64,000 bases of DNA from Cryobacterium frigoriphilum (GCF_004403305.1 NZ_SOHE01000060.1:61608-125607); one strand, 5' to 3'. Shown: positions 34,377 to 44,327, numbered from the stretch's first letter. Program-made: numbers and translations. Notes: generated by a model not told the origin, from the letters alone.

Positions 34377-35696
34377 CTAAGAGATGTCGGGCGGCGGGGC
34401 GCCAAATCGACGGTTATCCCGGTGTGAATCAAGCGATCCGGTACCCGCGAAGGTGTCGAGCAGGTCGAGTTCACCGCGAATGACGGTGGCGAGGCGACGG
34501 ATGCCGACGCGAATGTTCTCCGGCGTCGGGTAGCAGAATGAGAGGCGCATATTCTGGCGGCCCTCGCCGTCGGAGAAGAAGGCCGTGCCCGGAGTGTAGG
34601 CCACGAGCTCCTTGACCGCCCTTGGCAGCATGGCCTTAGAGTCGAGCTGCTCCGGCAGGGTCACCCACACGTAGAACCCGCCGTTGGGGTTCGTCCAGGT
34701 GAGTTCGGGCAGGTACTCGTCGAGGGCCGCAATCATGGCGTTCTTGCGTTCGTGGTACACCCCGCGGAAGGTATTGATCTGCCCCTTCCAGTCCGCTGTT
34801 GAGAGATACTCAGAGATTATCAACTGGGTGAATGAACTAGGCGACAACACCGCGGCCTCATTGGCCAACACCAGCTTCTCCCGAATGGCGTGCGGGGCGA
34901 GTGCCCAGCCAACACGAAAACCGGGGGCCAGCGTCTTCGAGAAGGTGCCCAGGTAGACAACGCCGTCGCGCTCGACCGAGCGCATCGCATCCGGTGCCGG
35001 CCGGTCGAAGTACAGCAGGCCGTAGGGATTGTCCTCGAGAACCAGAATGTTGTTGTCGCGGCAGATTTCGAGAATCTCGAGCCGACGTTCCCAGGTGAGG
35101 GTGACTCCGGCCGGATTGTGGAAACTCGGGATCGTGTAGAGAAACTTAATGTTGCGCCCAGCCGCCTTCAACCGAGCAATGTGCTCACGCAGTGCTTCGG
35201 GGATGAGTCCATAGTCATCCATCGGCACATGCTCGACATCGGCCTGGTACGACCGAAAAATGACGAGCGCGGTGACGTAGCTGGGGCCCTCGGACAGAAC
35301 CACGTCACCGGGGTTGAGAAAGAGTTTGCTGACGAGTTCGAGCGCGTGCTGGGAGCCGGTCGTCACCACCACGTCGTCGGCGTGCGCCTTGATGCCCTCG
35401 AGCGCCATGACCTCGAGAATCTGTTCACGCAGAACGGGAACTCCCTGACCAGAGCCGTATTGCATGGCTGTTGCGCCCTGTTTGCGCATCACGCTTTCCA
35501 TGGCGTTGATGACGAGGTCCTGGGGCAGCGCCGCGACGTACGGCATGCCGCCGGCGAGGGAAACCACCTCGGGCCGGGAGGCCACCGCGAAGAGCGCACG
35601 CACCTCGGAGGCGCGCAGTCCTCCGGCTCGTTCGGCGTAGTGGTGATACCACGGGTCGAGGTTGTTGCCGGCTTGGGAAGAGCCCTGTTTTGTCAC
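34377..35696 (-). CDS. PLP-dependent aminotransferase (class I, MocR/LysN-like fold)
   Basis: A 439-residue fold-type I aminotransferase. Recognisable are SLAGGMP at the start of the domain, QYGSGQG, TTGSQHALEL, the cofactor region EDNPYG (Asp contacting PLP) and the Schiff-base Lys254 in GTFSKTLAPGFRVGW. There is no N-terminal GntR helix-turn-helix, so it is the enzyme-only form related to 2-aminoadipate/aromatic transaminases. The substrate cannot be told from sequence. It lies 70 bases upstream of ddl on the same strand and may share its transcript. Confidence 0.85.
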   Translation of the reverse strand: MTKQGSSQAGNNLDPWYHHYAERAGGLRASEVRALFAVASRPEVVSLAGGMPYVAALPQDLVINAMESVMRKQGATAMQYGSGQGVPVLREQILEVMALEGIKAHADDVVVTTGSQHALELVSKLFLNPGDVVLSEGPSYVTALVIFRSYQADVEHVPMDDYGLIPEALREHIARLKAAGRNIKFLYTIPSFHNPAGVTLTWERRLEILEICRDNNILVLEDNPYGLLYFDRPAPDAMRSVERDGVVYLGTFSKTLAPGFRVGWALAPHAIREKLVLANEAAVLSPSSFTQLIISEYLSTADWKGQINTFRGVYHERKNAMIAALDEYLPELTWTNPNGGFYVWVTLPEQLDSKAMLPRAVKELVAYTPGTAFFSDGEGRQNMRLSFCYPTPENIRVGIRRLATVIRGELDLLDTFAGTGSLDSHRDNRRFGAPPPDIS

Positions 35697-35775
35697 GTCA
35701 CATCCGTTCTCAGTTCACTTCATCGTATGGGGTCGGCAAACGCCCACCCGTCGCGGGGGCCTGCGGGGGTACGGG

Positions 35776-35808
35776 AAAGCCCCGCCCGGATGTACCGGAC
35801 GGGGCTTT
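35776..35808 (-). terminator. terminator of trxB-trxA
   Basis: AAAGCCCCG at 35776-35784 pairs with CGGGGCTTT at 35800-35808, extended inward by four CG pairs. On the minus strand the stem ends in TTT and it lies 36 bases after the trxA stop. It is symmetrical enough to work in both directions. Confidence 0.78.
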
Positions 35809-35843
35809 CTCTGGGCTGTGCTGGCCTGTGAGGGCCGTACGGC

Positions 35844-36167
35844 CTAGACCAGGTAGTCGGCGAGGTCCTTCTCCAGGGCCGGCTTCGGCTTGGCGCCGAT
35901 GACGGTCTTGACGACCTCACCCTTCTGGAAGACCTTCATCGCGGGGATGGAGGTGATCTGGTACTTCGCGGCCAGGGCCGGGTGCTCGTCGACGTTGAGC
36001 TTGACGATGTCGAGCTTGTCGGCGTGCTCGGTGGCGATCTGGTCAAGGATGGGGCTCACGGCGCGGCAGGGGCCACACCACTCGGCCCAGAAGTCGACCA
36101 GCACGGTCTTCTCGTTGTTGATGACTTCCTGGTCGAAGTTTGCCTCGGTTACTGAGCGTGCAGACAT
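35844..36167 (-). CDS. trxA: thioredoxin
   Basis: A 107-residue cytoplasmic thiol-disulfide oxidoreductase with the active site WCGPC (Cys31, Cys34) and the usual fold landmarks DFWAEW, DEHPALAAKYQITSIPAMKVF (cis-Pro in SIPA) and the Gly near the end. Reduced by TrxB, encoded ten bases upstream, it supplies electrons to ribonucleotide reductase and peroxiredoxins. Standard length, no signal peptide. Confidence 0.96.
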   Translation of the reverse strand: MSARSVTEANFDQEVINNEKTVLVDFWAEWCGPCRAVSPILDQIATEHADKLDIVKLNVDEHPALAAKYQITSIPAMKVFQKGEVVKTVIGAKPKPALEKDLADYLV

Positions 36168-36177
36168 GTAATGCTCC

Positions 36178-37179
36178 TTAGTTGCTAAGTGTTGCTGTGA
36201 CGAGTGAGGGGGCGGCCGATTCTGCCTGCGACAGCACGGCTTGAGACAGCAGGGCCTGGGGAAGGGTACTGAGGTAGTGCTCGGCGTCGAGGGCGGCGAC
36301 GGTACCGGATGCCGCGGCGGTGATGGCCTGCCGGTAGGTGGGGTCGATCACATCGCCGGCAGCGAAGACACCGGTCTGGCTGGTCTTGGAGGTACGACCG
36401 GCCACGGCGATGGTGCCATCGGGCGTGAGGTCAAGCTGCTTGTGCACGAGGTGGGTGCGGGGATCGTTACCGATCGCGATGAAGACGCCGCCGACCTCGA
36501 GGTGGCTTTCGGCACCGCTGACGCTGTTCTTCAGCGTGAGGCCGTCAACCGCATTCTCGCCGGTGATACCGACGACGGTCGAGTTGTAGATGAACTCAAT
36601 CTTGTCGTTGGCGAAGGCCCGCTCCTGCATGATCTTCGACGCGCGCAGGGTGTCGCCGCGGTAGACGACGTAGACCTTGTCGGCGAAGCGGGTGAGGAAC
36701 GTGGCCTCCTCCATCGCGGAGTCACCGCCGCCGATCATGGCGATGGTCTTGCCCTTGAAGAAGAAGCCGTCGCAGGTGGCACACCAGGAGACGCCGCGGC
36801 CGGAGAGGCGCTCTTCGTCGTCGAGGCCGAGCTTGCGGTACGCGGATCCCGTTGCGAAGATGACGGAGAGGGCTTCGTGCGTTTCACCGTTGCCGAGGGT
36901 CACGGACTTGATCGGGCCAGTGAGATCAAGGGACTCGACGTCATCGAGCACGACCTCGGTGCCGAATTTTTCGGCCTGTTCCTGCATCTTCATCATCAGG
37001 TCGGGGCCCATGATGCCCTCGGGAAAGCCCGGAAAGTTTTCGACGTCGGTGGTGTTCATCAGCTCGCCGCCGGCCTCGACCGAGCTGGCGATGAGCAGCG
37101 GGTTCAGCTGGGCGCGGGCGGCGTAGATGGCGGCGGTGTACCCGGCCGGTCCGGAACCGATGATGATGATCTGGCGCAC
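36178..37179 (-). CDS. trxB: thioredoxin reductase
   Basis: A 333-residue flavoenzyme transferring electrons from NADPH to thioredoxin. The FAD dinucleotide loop GSGPAGYTAA is at 8-17, the redox pair CATC at 133-136, the NADPH loop GGGDSAMEE at about 153-161 and the second FAD motif GVFAAGDV near the end. The order trxB-trxA is a common actinobacterial operon beside the origin, and the ten-base gap to trxA supports co-transcription. Confidence 0.96.
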   Translation of the reverse strand: MRQIIIIGSGPAGYTAAIYAARAQLNPLLIASSVEAGGELMNTTDVENFPGFPEGIMGPDLMMKMQEQAEKFGTEVVLDDVESLDLTGPIKSVTLGNGETHEALSVIFATGSAYRKLGLDDEERLSGRGVSWCATCDGFFFKGKTIAMIGGGDSAMEEATFLTRFADKVYVVYRGDTLRASKIMQERAFANDKIEFIYNSTVVGITGENAVDGLTLKNSVSGAESHLEVGGVFIAIGNDPRTHLVHKQLDLTPDGTIAVAGRTSKTSQTGVFAAGDVIDPTYRQAITAAASGTVAALDAEHYLSTLPQALLSQAVLSQAESAAPSLVTATLSN

Positions 37180-37348
37180 ACAAACTCCTTGGCTGGGTGA
37201 AGCGAATCGGGGAAGCGGTTATGAGGGGATCCGGCTCGATGAGCTCGGAATGCCTCGATGCCCGTTACAACACATCCTATTCGGTGGCTATTCCACGCCC
37301 CCCAATCGCCCGGGCGGATTACCAGTGAGCGCGGTGCGCGGGCGCTGG

Positions 37349-38974
37349 TCAGCGGCGCAGGCGGGCGCGCAGTGGCGTCAGGAATGCTTGCAGCTCGGCG
37401 CTGCGCATGAGCAGCAGCATGCCGAAATACGACGAGGCCATCACGAGGCCAACGGCGATCATGGACACGATCGCCCCGAACCGCCCGGAGACCGCGAAGC
37501 CGCCCTGCTGCGTGCCGCCGAGCAGCCAGACAAGACTCAGGCCGAGTAACACCGGGAGGATGGCGGCCGTGAGGTATTTGACCAGGCTCTGCAGCATCCG
37601 TCGACCGTCAAGGCCCCCCAGGCGCCGGCGCAGCAGAACCGCAGCCAGAGCGGCCTGCAGCACCCCGGACACGGTGATGACACCGGCGATACCGACGGCG
37701 ATCCACTCGACCGGCAGCTGGGTGCAGCCGAGCACGCCGAGCAAAATCAGCACGACCTGGAACAGCGTGAAGAAGAACGGCGTGCGGGTGTCGCCGAGCG
37801 CGTAGAAGGTTCGCTGCAGCACGAAGAGCACACAGAACGGCACCAGACCGACGATGAACGCGAGGATCACGTTGCCGATGCCGACGATCTGGTCGAAGGG
37901 CGACACGAAGACCGCCGCGAAGGGGTAGGCACACACGGCGATGACGGCCGACGCCAGGACGATCAGCAGCGTCGTTCCGCGGATGGCCGACGAGGCATCC
38001 GTCTTGACGAGGTCGAACTTGGCGAGGGCCGCGTGTTCGCTCATGCGGGTGAAGTAGGCCGTCGCGACCGAGACGGTGATGACCGAGTGCGGCAGCATGA
38101 AGATGAGCCAGGCGGTCGCGAGTACGAAGACGGATGCCTGCCCCGTCGCGAGCGTGGCGACCTGCGTTTCGGCGATGCCGGCACCGGTGGTGAGCAGCAG
38201 CATGCCGAAGGTCCAGCCGGCCATGCGGCCGGTGGCGCGCAGGCCCACGCCGCGAAAGTGAAAGTCCGGCCGGAAGCGCAGACCGATGCGGCGCCAGAAA
38301 TAGAACAGCACCAGGGCCTGCGCGACGACGCCGAGGGTGGCGCTGCCGGCCAACACGGCGACCATCGCGGGCGTGACCTCACCGGCGGAGCGCGACCCGG
38401 TGGGGTCGGCACCGAACATGATCGCGAAGACGACCAGACCGGCGATCGCGACGACGTTGTTGAGCACGGGAACCCAGGTGAAGGGACCGAACGATTTGCG
38501 GGCGTTGAGCACCTCGCCCAGCAGGGTATAGAGGCCGTAGAAGAACATCTGCGGCAGGCACCAGTACGCGAAGGCGATGGCCAGGGCGAGCTGATCTGAC
38601 GAGAGATTGAGTCCGATGAAGCCGGTGATCAGCGGGGCCAGCGCGACGGCGACGACGGTCGTGATCGTGAGAATCAGCAGCGCGAGGGTCAACAGCTTGT
38701 TGATGTAGGCGGTACCGCCGTCGGCGTGCTGGCTGGCCCGCACGATCTGGGGCACCAGAACGGCCGTCAGGATGCCGCCGGCCACGATGACGTAGACGGT
38801 GTTCGGCAGCTGGTTGGCGATGCTGAAGGCGTCGGCGCTGTCGCCGTAGGCACCGATCATGCCCGCGAGCACGATCAGCTTCACGAAGCCGAGAATGCGG
38901 GACACGATCGTGCCGGAGGCCAGAAACAGGCTCGCCCGGCCGATGCCGCCGGAGTCGACCGTGGCGCTAGCCAT
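37349..38974 (-). CDS. murJ: lipid II flippase MurJ (MviN)
   Basis: A 541-residue polytopic protein with about 14 hydrophobic segments. MurJ/MviN traits include the SGTIVSRILGFVK start, ADAFSIANQLPN, and an FYALGDTRTPFF segment in the second half. It moves lipid-linked peptidoglycan precursor across the membrane. In mycobacteria the homologue also has a pseudokinase tail bound by FhaA; here the protein ends after the last TM, so that regulatory tail is absent. Its ATG overlaps the DUF6049 stop by eight bases. It runs into the trx genes. Confidence 0.93.
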   Translation of the reverse strand: MASATVDSGGIGRASLFLASGTIVSRILGFVKLIVLAGMIGAYGDSADAFSIANQLPNTVYVIVAGGILTAVLVPQIVRASQHADGGTAYINKLLTLALLILTITTVVAVALAPLITGFIGLNLSSDQLALAIAFAYWCLPQMFFYGLYTLLGEVLNARKSFGPFTWVPVLNNVVAIAGLVVFAIMFGADPTGSRSAGEVTPAMVAVLAGSATLGVVAQALVLFYFWRRIGLRFRPDFHFRGVGLRATGRMAGWTFGMLLLTTGAGIAETQVATLATGQASVFVLATAWLIFMLPHSVITVSVATAYFTRMSEHAALAKFDLVKTDASSAIRGTTLLIVLASAVIAVCAYPFAAVFVSPFDQIVGIGNVILAFIVGLVPFCVLFVLQRTFYALGDTRTPFFFTLFQVVLILLGVLGCTQLPVEWIAVGIAGVITVSGVLQAALAAVLLRRRLGGLDGRRMLQSLVKYLTAAILPVLLGLSLVWLLGGTQQGGFAVSGRFGAIVSMIAVGLVMASSYFGMLLLMRSAELQAFLTPLRARLRR

Positions 38975-41297
38975 GGGGCTGCACCGTCAACGGGTACGGC
39001 GGCGCTGTCGGCGGGGAGTCCGAGCCTGGGTCGGGCAGCTCGGCGCTGTCGGCCGTGCCGTCGGCTTCGCGCTCGGCGCGCTCCTTGCGGCGGCGCACGA
39101 TGTTGCGCCAGATTCCGAAGCCGAAGAAGGCCACGACGAGTCCCGCGAAGATCGCGGCGCCCACGCCCTCCCAGTCGGCGCGCACGTTCACCGCGATCGG
39201 TGCTGATTCACCGAGCGCCGTTCCGGCGGGAGTGAAGAGGGTGACCCGCAGGGTGACGTCGCCGTTGCCGATCGCGGCCGAGACCGGGATGGTGATGGCT
39301 TTCGCGGAGTTGGGATCGATGGTCGTGTCGAGATCGCTGCCGACGATCAGACGCCCGTTAGAGGGAATCACCTGCACGCGCACCGTCACCGACTGGTCGA
39401 AGGTGTTGTTGAGGGTGATCGGGAAGGGCACCTTGCTGCCCAGCACCTGCACCGGTCCGCGCGTCGTGACGGTGACCGATTGCAGCGTTTCAGCGGATGC
39501 CGCGAGGCTCGTCGTGATCTGGTCCTGCCAGCTCACTGACTGGTCGGCCCAGGAGGTGGAGAGCAGCGAGAGCAGTTCGAGTCGTGCCGGTGCGGTGACG
39601 GTCACCGGGTCGGCGAGCACGCTGGAGAACCCGGTCAGCTGCGCTTCGCGCTCGAGCAGTGAGCGAACCGGGCCGAGGCGGCTGTCCGGCTCGGCCCCCG
39701 AGTCGAAGTCCACTCCCGCGGCCGGGGGGGCACCGAGCGCGGCCTGCAGCGTCGCCGGGGTCTCCCAGAGCAGGCCGCTGAGGGCCTCCAGGGTCTGGCC
39801 GACGCGGTCGGCGGACTCCGGCCAGCCCCGGTCGAAACTCGCCACGAGCGTGCGGGCCGTGCTCGGGTCCTCGGCCGAGACGACGGCGAGTCGGGACGCG
39901 ACCTCGGCCATGGCGGCGCTCCACGTCGCATCCGTGGTCGCCATCGCGGCGGTGTGCAGCGCATCGGAGAGGGCATCGTCGGTCACCAGGCCCGTGCCGC
40001 TCGGCAGGGCGACGACCGCGTTCGGGGTGGGGATCTCGGAGCGGTTCACGTTCGTTTCGCTCAGCACGGTCGTGGTGAGGCCGCTCGCCGCGAAGAAGTC
40101 GAGGTCGTCGCGGGCGACCGTTCCCGTGCCGGGCCAGGCGATGTCGGTGCGGGTGTAGTCCCAGGCGAGCAGGTCGGCGCTCGTCGGCGGGGTCACGGTG
40201 TCCGTGGTGGTGCCGTCGGCGGGCGGCGCCGTTGCCGCGTCTGTGCCGTCGGTTTGCTCGGTGCCCTCTGTCGCGTCGGTCGGTGTTGCGGTGGGCGTCG
40301 TGAAGAGCGCGGGATCGATGCTCGGGTCGAACGAGATCGGTGCCAGCACCGCGGCCGCGCCGGCCTGTGATTGCAGGGCGGGGTCGGCATCCGCGTAACC
40401 GAGCGGAAAGATGTCGTTGCTGGCCAGGTCGAGCCGGCTCAGCCAGTCGAGGGCGCTGGCCGGCGCGGACGAACCGAGGATGCGAATTGACGCGATGATC
40501 ATCGGGTCGATCGCGATGGCCACCGGACGGTTGATGACACCGTCCAGCTGACGGGTGAGGAGGCCGGCCGCGCTCGTATACGACTCCAGAGCGATCGCGG
40601 GAATCAGTCCGGCGGATCCTTCCGGCACGGTGATGGGCATCAGAACCGACAGGTTGACCGGTGTAATCTCGTCGTCGAGAAACCAGACGAACGTGCCGCG
40701 TCCCTCAACCTGCAGGTCGGAGCCCGCCTCGAGGGTGGCCGCGATGCCACGCGCGCCCCAGTTGTTCAGCGCGGTCAGGCTGACGGATGCCGCGGGCACG
40801 GTCACCGGAAGGGTCACCGTCGCTCCGGCCGGGATCGCACTCGTTGTCGGCACGCTCACGAGCAGGTCGCCGCGGTTGGTGGACTCGGCGTCGGCGAGCC
40901 AATCCTCCAGGGCCGTGCGGGTGGTGAGGGCACGCTGGGCAAGATAGATGTCAACCGTGCCGAGCCCGATCTCGGCGCTCGTGGGGTTGGCGATGGTCAC
41001 CGAGACGGTCAGGTCTTCGCCCGGCCGCAGGGGCGCCAGGCCGGCGGGAGCGACGGTGAGGCTCGGCTCCGAGGCGTCGGTCGCGGCGGGGAGCGAGGTG
41101 GCCAGGCCCGCGGTGTTGGCTGCTGTGTTGGCTCCGGCCTCGGTCAGCCCGAGGGCGCCGGCGGGCAGCATGACGCTCGACGCCGCGAGCAGCAGGCCGA
41201 GCAGGGCGGCGACCCGTGGCATCCGTCGGCGTGGACGAGCGCCGCGCACGGCGCGGGAAATCGCAGGCCGGCGCGCGGGAATTGACTCGGCCACCAT
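38967..41297 (-). CDS. DUF6049 family secreted membrane protein
   Basis: A 776-residue protein. A basic N-terminus and a hydrophobic signal/anchor (about residues 27-49) lead to a long extracytoplasmic region rich in Ala, Thr and Ser, with Ig-like stretches near the N- and C-ends (LTVSVTIANPTSAEIGLG; ITLNNTFDQSVTVRV), a TM near residue 720 and a basic cytoplasmic tail. Equivalent genes lie directly before murJ in most Actinobacteria, so a role in wall precursor export or assembly is a fair guess but unproven. It is divergent from the CCA enzyme gene. The ATG at 41297 is chosen because the upstream frame extension is Arg/Thr-rich and lacks conservation. Confidence 0.8.
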   Translation of the reverse strand: MVAESIPARRPAISRAVRGARPRRRMPRVAALLGLLLAASSVMLPAGALGLTEAGANTAANTAGLATSLPAATDASEPSLTVAPAGLAPLRPGEDLTVSVTIANPTSAEIGLGTVDIYLAQRALTTRTALEDWLADAESTNRGDLLVSVPTTSAIPAGATVTLPVTVPAASVSLTALNNWGARGIAATLEAGSDLQVEGRGTFVWFLDDEITPVNLSVLMPITVPEGSAGLIPAIALESYTSAAGLLTRQLDGVINRPVAIAIDPMIIASIRILGSSAPASALDWLSRLDLASNDIFPLGYADADPALQSQAGAAAVLAPISFDPSIDPALFTTPTATPTDATEGTEQTDGTDAATAPPADGTTTDTVTPPTSADLLAWDYTRTDIAWPGTGTVARDDLDFFAASGLTTTVLSETNVNRSEIPTPNAVVALPSGTGLVTDDALSDALHTAAMATTDATWSAAMAEVASRLAVVSAEDPSTARTLVASFDRGWPESADRVGQTLEALSGLLWETPATLQAALGAPPAAGVDFDSGAEPDSRLGPVRSLLEREAQLTGFSSVLADPVTVTAPARLELLSLLSTSWADQSVSWQDQITTSLAASAETLQSVTVTTRGPVQVLGSKVPFPITLNNTFDQSVTVRVQVIPSNGRLIVGSDLDTTIDPNSAKAITIPVSAAIGNGDVTLRVTLFTPAGTALGESAPIAVNVRADWEGVGAAIFAGLVVAFFGFGIWRNIVRRRKERAEREADGTADSAELPDPGSDSPPTAPPYPLTVQPHG

Positions 41298-41385
41298 GCA
41301 CTGAATCTTACGGCGGTGATCCGGGAGTCCCGTGCGCGGCCCGCGCGCGCCGAGCAACGTCGTCGTCGGCAACTAATATGGAGGG

Positions 41386-42825
41386 ATGCAAAGCGTCGCG
41401 TCTGCCCTCGCGCGACTGGGGGACCTGGCCGCGTCACCCACCGTGTCCCGCCTCGCGGCCGCATTCGCCGCCGCCGGCCACGAGCTGGCCCTGGTGGGCG
41501 GCCCGGTGCGCGACTCCTTTCTCAACCGGCCGGTACACGACCTCGATTTCACGACGGATGCGACGCCCGACCGTATTTTGCACCTCGTGAAACCGCTCGC
41601 TGATGCCCACTGGGACATCGGCCGGGCCTTCGGCACGATCGGCGCGCTGGTCGGCGGCGAGACCGTGGAGATCACCACCTACCGCGCCGACAGCTACGAC
41701 GGCACGACCCGCAAGCCCGACGTGGTCTTCGGAACGAGTCTCGAAGAAGACCTGATGCGCCGTGATTTCACGGTGAATGCCCTCGCGTTGCGATTGCCGG
41801 CCGTGACCCTCGTCGACCCCTCGGGCGGCATCGACGACCTGCTGGGCAAGGTGCTGCGCACGCCGTCGACGCCCGCCGTATCGTTCGGCGATGACCCGCT
41901 GCGGATGCTGCGCGGGGCCCGCTTCACCTCCCAGCTCGGCTTCACCCTCGACGTGGAAACCGCCGACGCGATGGAGGCGATGCGGGAGAGTATCGCCATC
42001 ATCTCGGCCGAACGCATCGGCGATGAGATCGCCAAGCTGCTGCGCTCGGACAACCCGAGGGCGGGCATCGAGGTGCTGATGGAATCCGGGCTGGCCGAGA
42101 TCGTGCTGCCGGAAATTCCCGCGCTGCGCCTCGAAATAGACGAGCACCACCACCATAAAGACGTCTACCAGCACACGCTGACCGTTCTCGAGCAGGCGAT
42201 CGGCTACGAGAAGAGCCGCGGCAACCTCGGCGGCCCTGGCCACGCGCCCGACCTCATCGTGCGCCTCGCGGCGCTGCTGCACGACATCGGCAAGCCCGCG
42301 ACCCGCAAGCTCGAGCCCGGCGGTGTCGTGAGTTTCTACCACCACGACGTGGTCGGATCCAAGCTCGCCAAGAAGCGGCTACGCGCCCTGCGCTACGACA
42401 ACGAGACGATCAACGCGGTGGCGAAGCTCATCGAGCTGCACCTGCGCTTCTTCGGCTACACCGAGGGCGCCTGGACGGATTCGGCCGTGCGCCGCTACGT
42501 GCGGGATGCCGGCGATCAGCTCGAGCGCCTGCACATTCTGACCAGGGCCGACGTGACGACCCGCAATCGGCGCAAGGCAGACCGGTTGGGCTTCGCCTAC
42601 GACGACCTCGAACAGCGCATTGCCGCCCTCGCCGAGAAGGAGCAGATGGATGCCGTGCGTCCCGACCTCGACGGGGAGCAGATCATGGCCATTCTGGGCG
42701 TTCGTCCCGGGCGTGAGGTCGGTGAGGCCTACCGTTTTCTGCTCGAGCAGCGCCTCGACGACGGTCCGCTCGGGGTGCCCGAGGCCACCCGGCGCCTGCA
42801 GTCCTGGTGGGCCGAACGTTCCTGA
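41386..42825 (+). CDS. cca: CCA tRNA nucleotidyltransferase
   Basis: A 479-residue enzyme that adds or repairs the 3'-CCA of tRNAs, which the three tRNA genes seen here do not encode. The class II nucleotidyltransferase head carries GGPVRDSFL and the metal-binding DLDFTTD (Asp52/Asp54), followed by RDFTVNAL and a DPLRMLRG segment. A C-terminal HD-type domain has LLHDIGKPATR and a HHDVVGSKLAKKRL region. Combined head plus HD domain is typical of actinobacterial PcnA/Cca. The gene is isolated, 305 bases before rpsF. Confidence 0.92.
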   Translation: MQSVASALARLGDLAASPTVSRLAAAFAAAGHELALVGGPVRDSFLNRPVHDLDFTTDATPDRILHLVKPLADAHWDIGRAFGTIGALVGGETVEITTYRADSYDGTTRKPDVVFGTSLEEDLMRRDFTVNALALRLPAVTLVDPSGGIDDLLGKVLRTPSTPAVSFGDDPLRMLRGARFTSQLGFTLDVETADAMEAMRESIAIISAERIGDEIAKLLRSDNPRAGIEVLMESGLAEIVLPEIPALRLEIDEHHHHKDVYQHTLTVLEQAIGYEKSRGNLGGPGHAPDLIVRLAALLHDIGKPATRKLEPGGVVSFYHHDVVGSKLAKKRLRALRYDNETINAVAKLIELHLRFFGYTEGAWTDSAVRRYVRDAGDQLERLHILTRADVTTRNRRKADRLGFAYDDLEQRIAALAEKEQMDAVRPDLDGEQIMAILGVRPGREVGEAYRFLLEQRLDDGPLGVPEATRRLQSWWAERS

Positions 42826-43130
42826 GCTCATTCGCGAGCTCATTCGCGAGAATTTTCGGGGGCATGATCGGGTCCTCCACAGGGTGGCGTCAGGGCGAGT
42901 TGTGCACAGATTGGTGCAATCGTGCCCGGTGCGAGCGGATGCGGCGCAGGATGGCAGCAGATGGTCGGCGCGGAGGGCGCCGGGTCACGAAATAGCAAAC
43001 TGCTCGTTCGTGCGGTAGTCTGGGCAGGTTGTCTGCGCGCCGAACTCTCGGCCTCCGCGTTCGACACATGCACAACCCTCCTGTTGCAGAAAGTCTGCAG
43101 CCGTTTTAGTCCGAAGGAGGTGGGTTAGTC
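42826..43130 (+). promoter_or_regulatory. cca-rpsF intergenic region and rpsF leader
   Basis: Three hundred bases without a gene. A duplicated GAGCTCATTCGC follows cca. TTGTGCACA at 42900-42908 is a degenerate DnaA-type 9-mer. TAGTCT at 43016-43021 is a possible -10 element. Just before rpsF a small hairpin (TGCAG-AAAGT-CTGCA) followed by CCG and then GAAGGAGGTG (43113-43122) could be an S6:S18-binding autoregulatory leader, but the match is too short to be sure. Confidence 0.35.
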
Positions 43131-43790
43131 ATGCATCAGTACGAACTTATGGTTATCCTCGATCCCGAGATCGATGAGCGCACCGTAGCTCCCAGCCTTG
43201 ACAAGTTCCTCAACGTTGTTCGCAACGATGGCGGAACCATTGACAAGGTTGATGTCTGGGGTCGTCGTCGTCTCGCTTACGAGATCAACAAGAAGACCGA
43301 AGGCATCTACGCCGTTGTCGACTTCACCGCGAACGCCGATGCAACGGTCGAGCTCGACCGTCAGCTGAAGCTGTCCGAGGCCGTCATGCGCACCAAGGTG
43401 CTCCGCGCCGAAGAGGGCATCGCCCAGGTCGTCGTGGCCGGCAAGCTTGCCGCCGAGAAGGCCGCCCGCAAGGCAGCCAACCCGAAGGTCATCGCTGCCA
43501 AGGCTGAGGCTGCTACCGCTGCTGCCGCCGCGAAGATCGCTGCAGCTGCTGCCGCGAAGACCGCTGCCGCTACGGCTGAGGCAACCCCGGCTCCGGTCGA
43601 GGCTCCGAAGGTCGCGGCTCCCGCAGTCGTCAAGGCTCCGGCTCCCGCTACGGCCAAGTCTGCCGCTCCGGCAGCCAAGGTCGCCGCTGCTGCCGCCGCT
43701 GCGAAGCCTGCCGCTGCGAAGCCGGCTGCCGCCAAGGTCGCCGAGGCTCCCGCCGCGGACGCGTCCACCGACAAGGCAAGCGACAAGTAG
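43131..43790 (+). CDS. rpsF: 30S ribosomal protein S6 with long Ala/Lys/Pro-rich C-terminal tail
   Basis: A 219-residue protein. Residues 1-97 are an ordinary S6 ([40 protein letters not shown]), which binds 16S rRNA with S18. From about residue 100 a 120-residue tail of Ala, Lys, Pro and Val repeats ([26 protein letters not shown], [11 protein letters not shown]) follows. It resembles the basic tails of histone H1 or actinobacterial HupB. Codons change with it: the tail is rich in GCT and GCC. The tail is unlikely to be part of the ribosomal fold. ssb follows after three bases. Confidence 0.95.
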   Translation: MHQYELMVILDPEIDERTVAPSLDKFLNVVRNDGGTIDKVDVWGRRRLAYEINKKTEGIYAVVDFTANADATVELDRQLKLSEAVMRTKVLRAEEGIAQVVVAGKLAAEKAARKAANPKVIAAKAEAATAAAAAKIAAAAAAKTAAATAEATPAPVEAPKVAAPAVVKAPAPATAKSAAPAAKVAAAAAAAKPAAAKPAAAKVAEAPAADASTDKASDK

Positions 43791-43793
43791 CCC

Positions 43794-44327
43794 ATGGCCG
43801 GCGAGACCGTAATCACCGTAGTGGGCAACCTCACCAGCGATCCGGAACTGCGTTACACGCAGAACGGGCTGGCCGTTGCCAACTTCACCATCGCCTCCAC
43901 TCCGCGCAATTTCGATCGCGCAACGAGCGAGTGGAAAGATGGTGACGCACTCTTCCTGCGTGCGAGCGTTTGGCGTGAATTCGCCGAACACGTGGCCGGC
44001 TCATTGACCAAGGGTGCTCGCGTCATTGCGACCGGGCGTCTCAAGCAGCGTTCCTACGAGACCAAGGAAGGTGAGAAGCGCACGAGCATGGAGCTCGAGA
44101 TCGACGAAATCGGTCCTTCGCTGCGCTACTCCACCGCCGCGGTCACCCGGGCACCGTCTAACGGCGGCGGCGGCCAGCAGAGAGCCAACACTCCTGCCCC
44201 GCAGCAGCAGCAGTCCAACGATGAGCCCTGGGCGCCCACCGCCCCCGCCAAGACGGCCGCGCCTGCGGCGTCCGGCGGAGACGCGTGGAACAACCCGGGC
44301 AACTTCGGCGACGAGACTCCCTTCTAG
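43794..44327 (+). CDS. ssb: single-stranded DNA-binding protein
   Basis: A 177-residue protein with an N-terminal OB fold (about 1-112: [29 protein letters not shown] and [17 protein letters not shown] are typical, each shown only in part), a Gly/Gln/Pro-rich linker and an acidic tip ending DETPF that recruits repair and replication proteins. It coats ssDNA as a tetramer. The rpsF-ssb-rpsR-rplI order is ancestral in bacteria. It starts four bases after the rpsF stop. Confidence 0.95.
   Translation: MAGETVITVVGNLTSDPELRYTQNGLAVANFTIASTPRNFDRATSEWKDGDALFLRASVWREFAEHVAGSLTKGARVIATGRLKQRSYETKEGEKRTSMELEIDEIGPSLRYSTAAVTRAPSNGGGGQQRANTPAPQQQQSNDEPWAPTAPAKTAAPAASGGDAWNNPGNFGDETPF

Noticed and set aside
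43080..43125. S6:S18-binding mRNA leader upstream of rpsF as a separate firm feature.
   Set aside because: Only a 5-bp stem and a CCG are visible; the full conserved structure could not be shown by eye, so it is mentioned only as a possibility.
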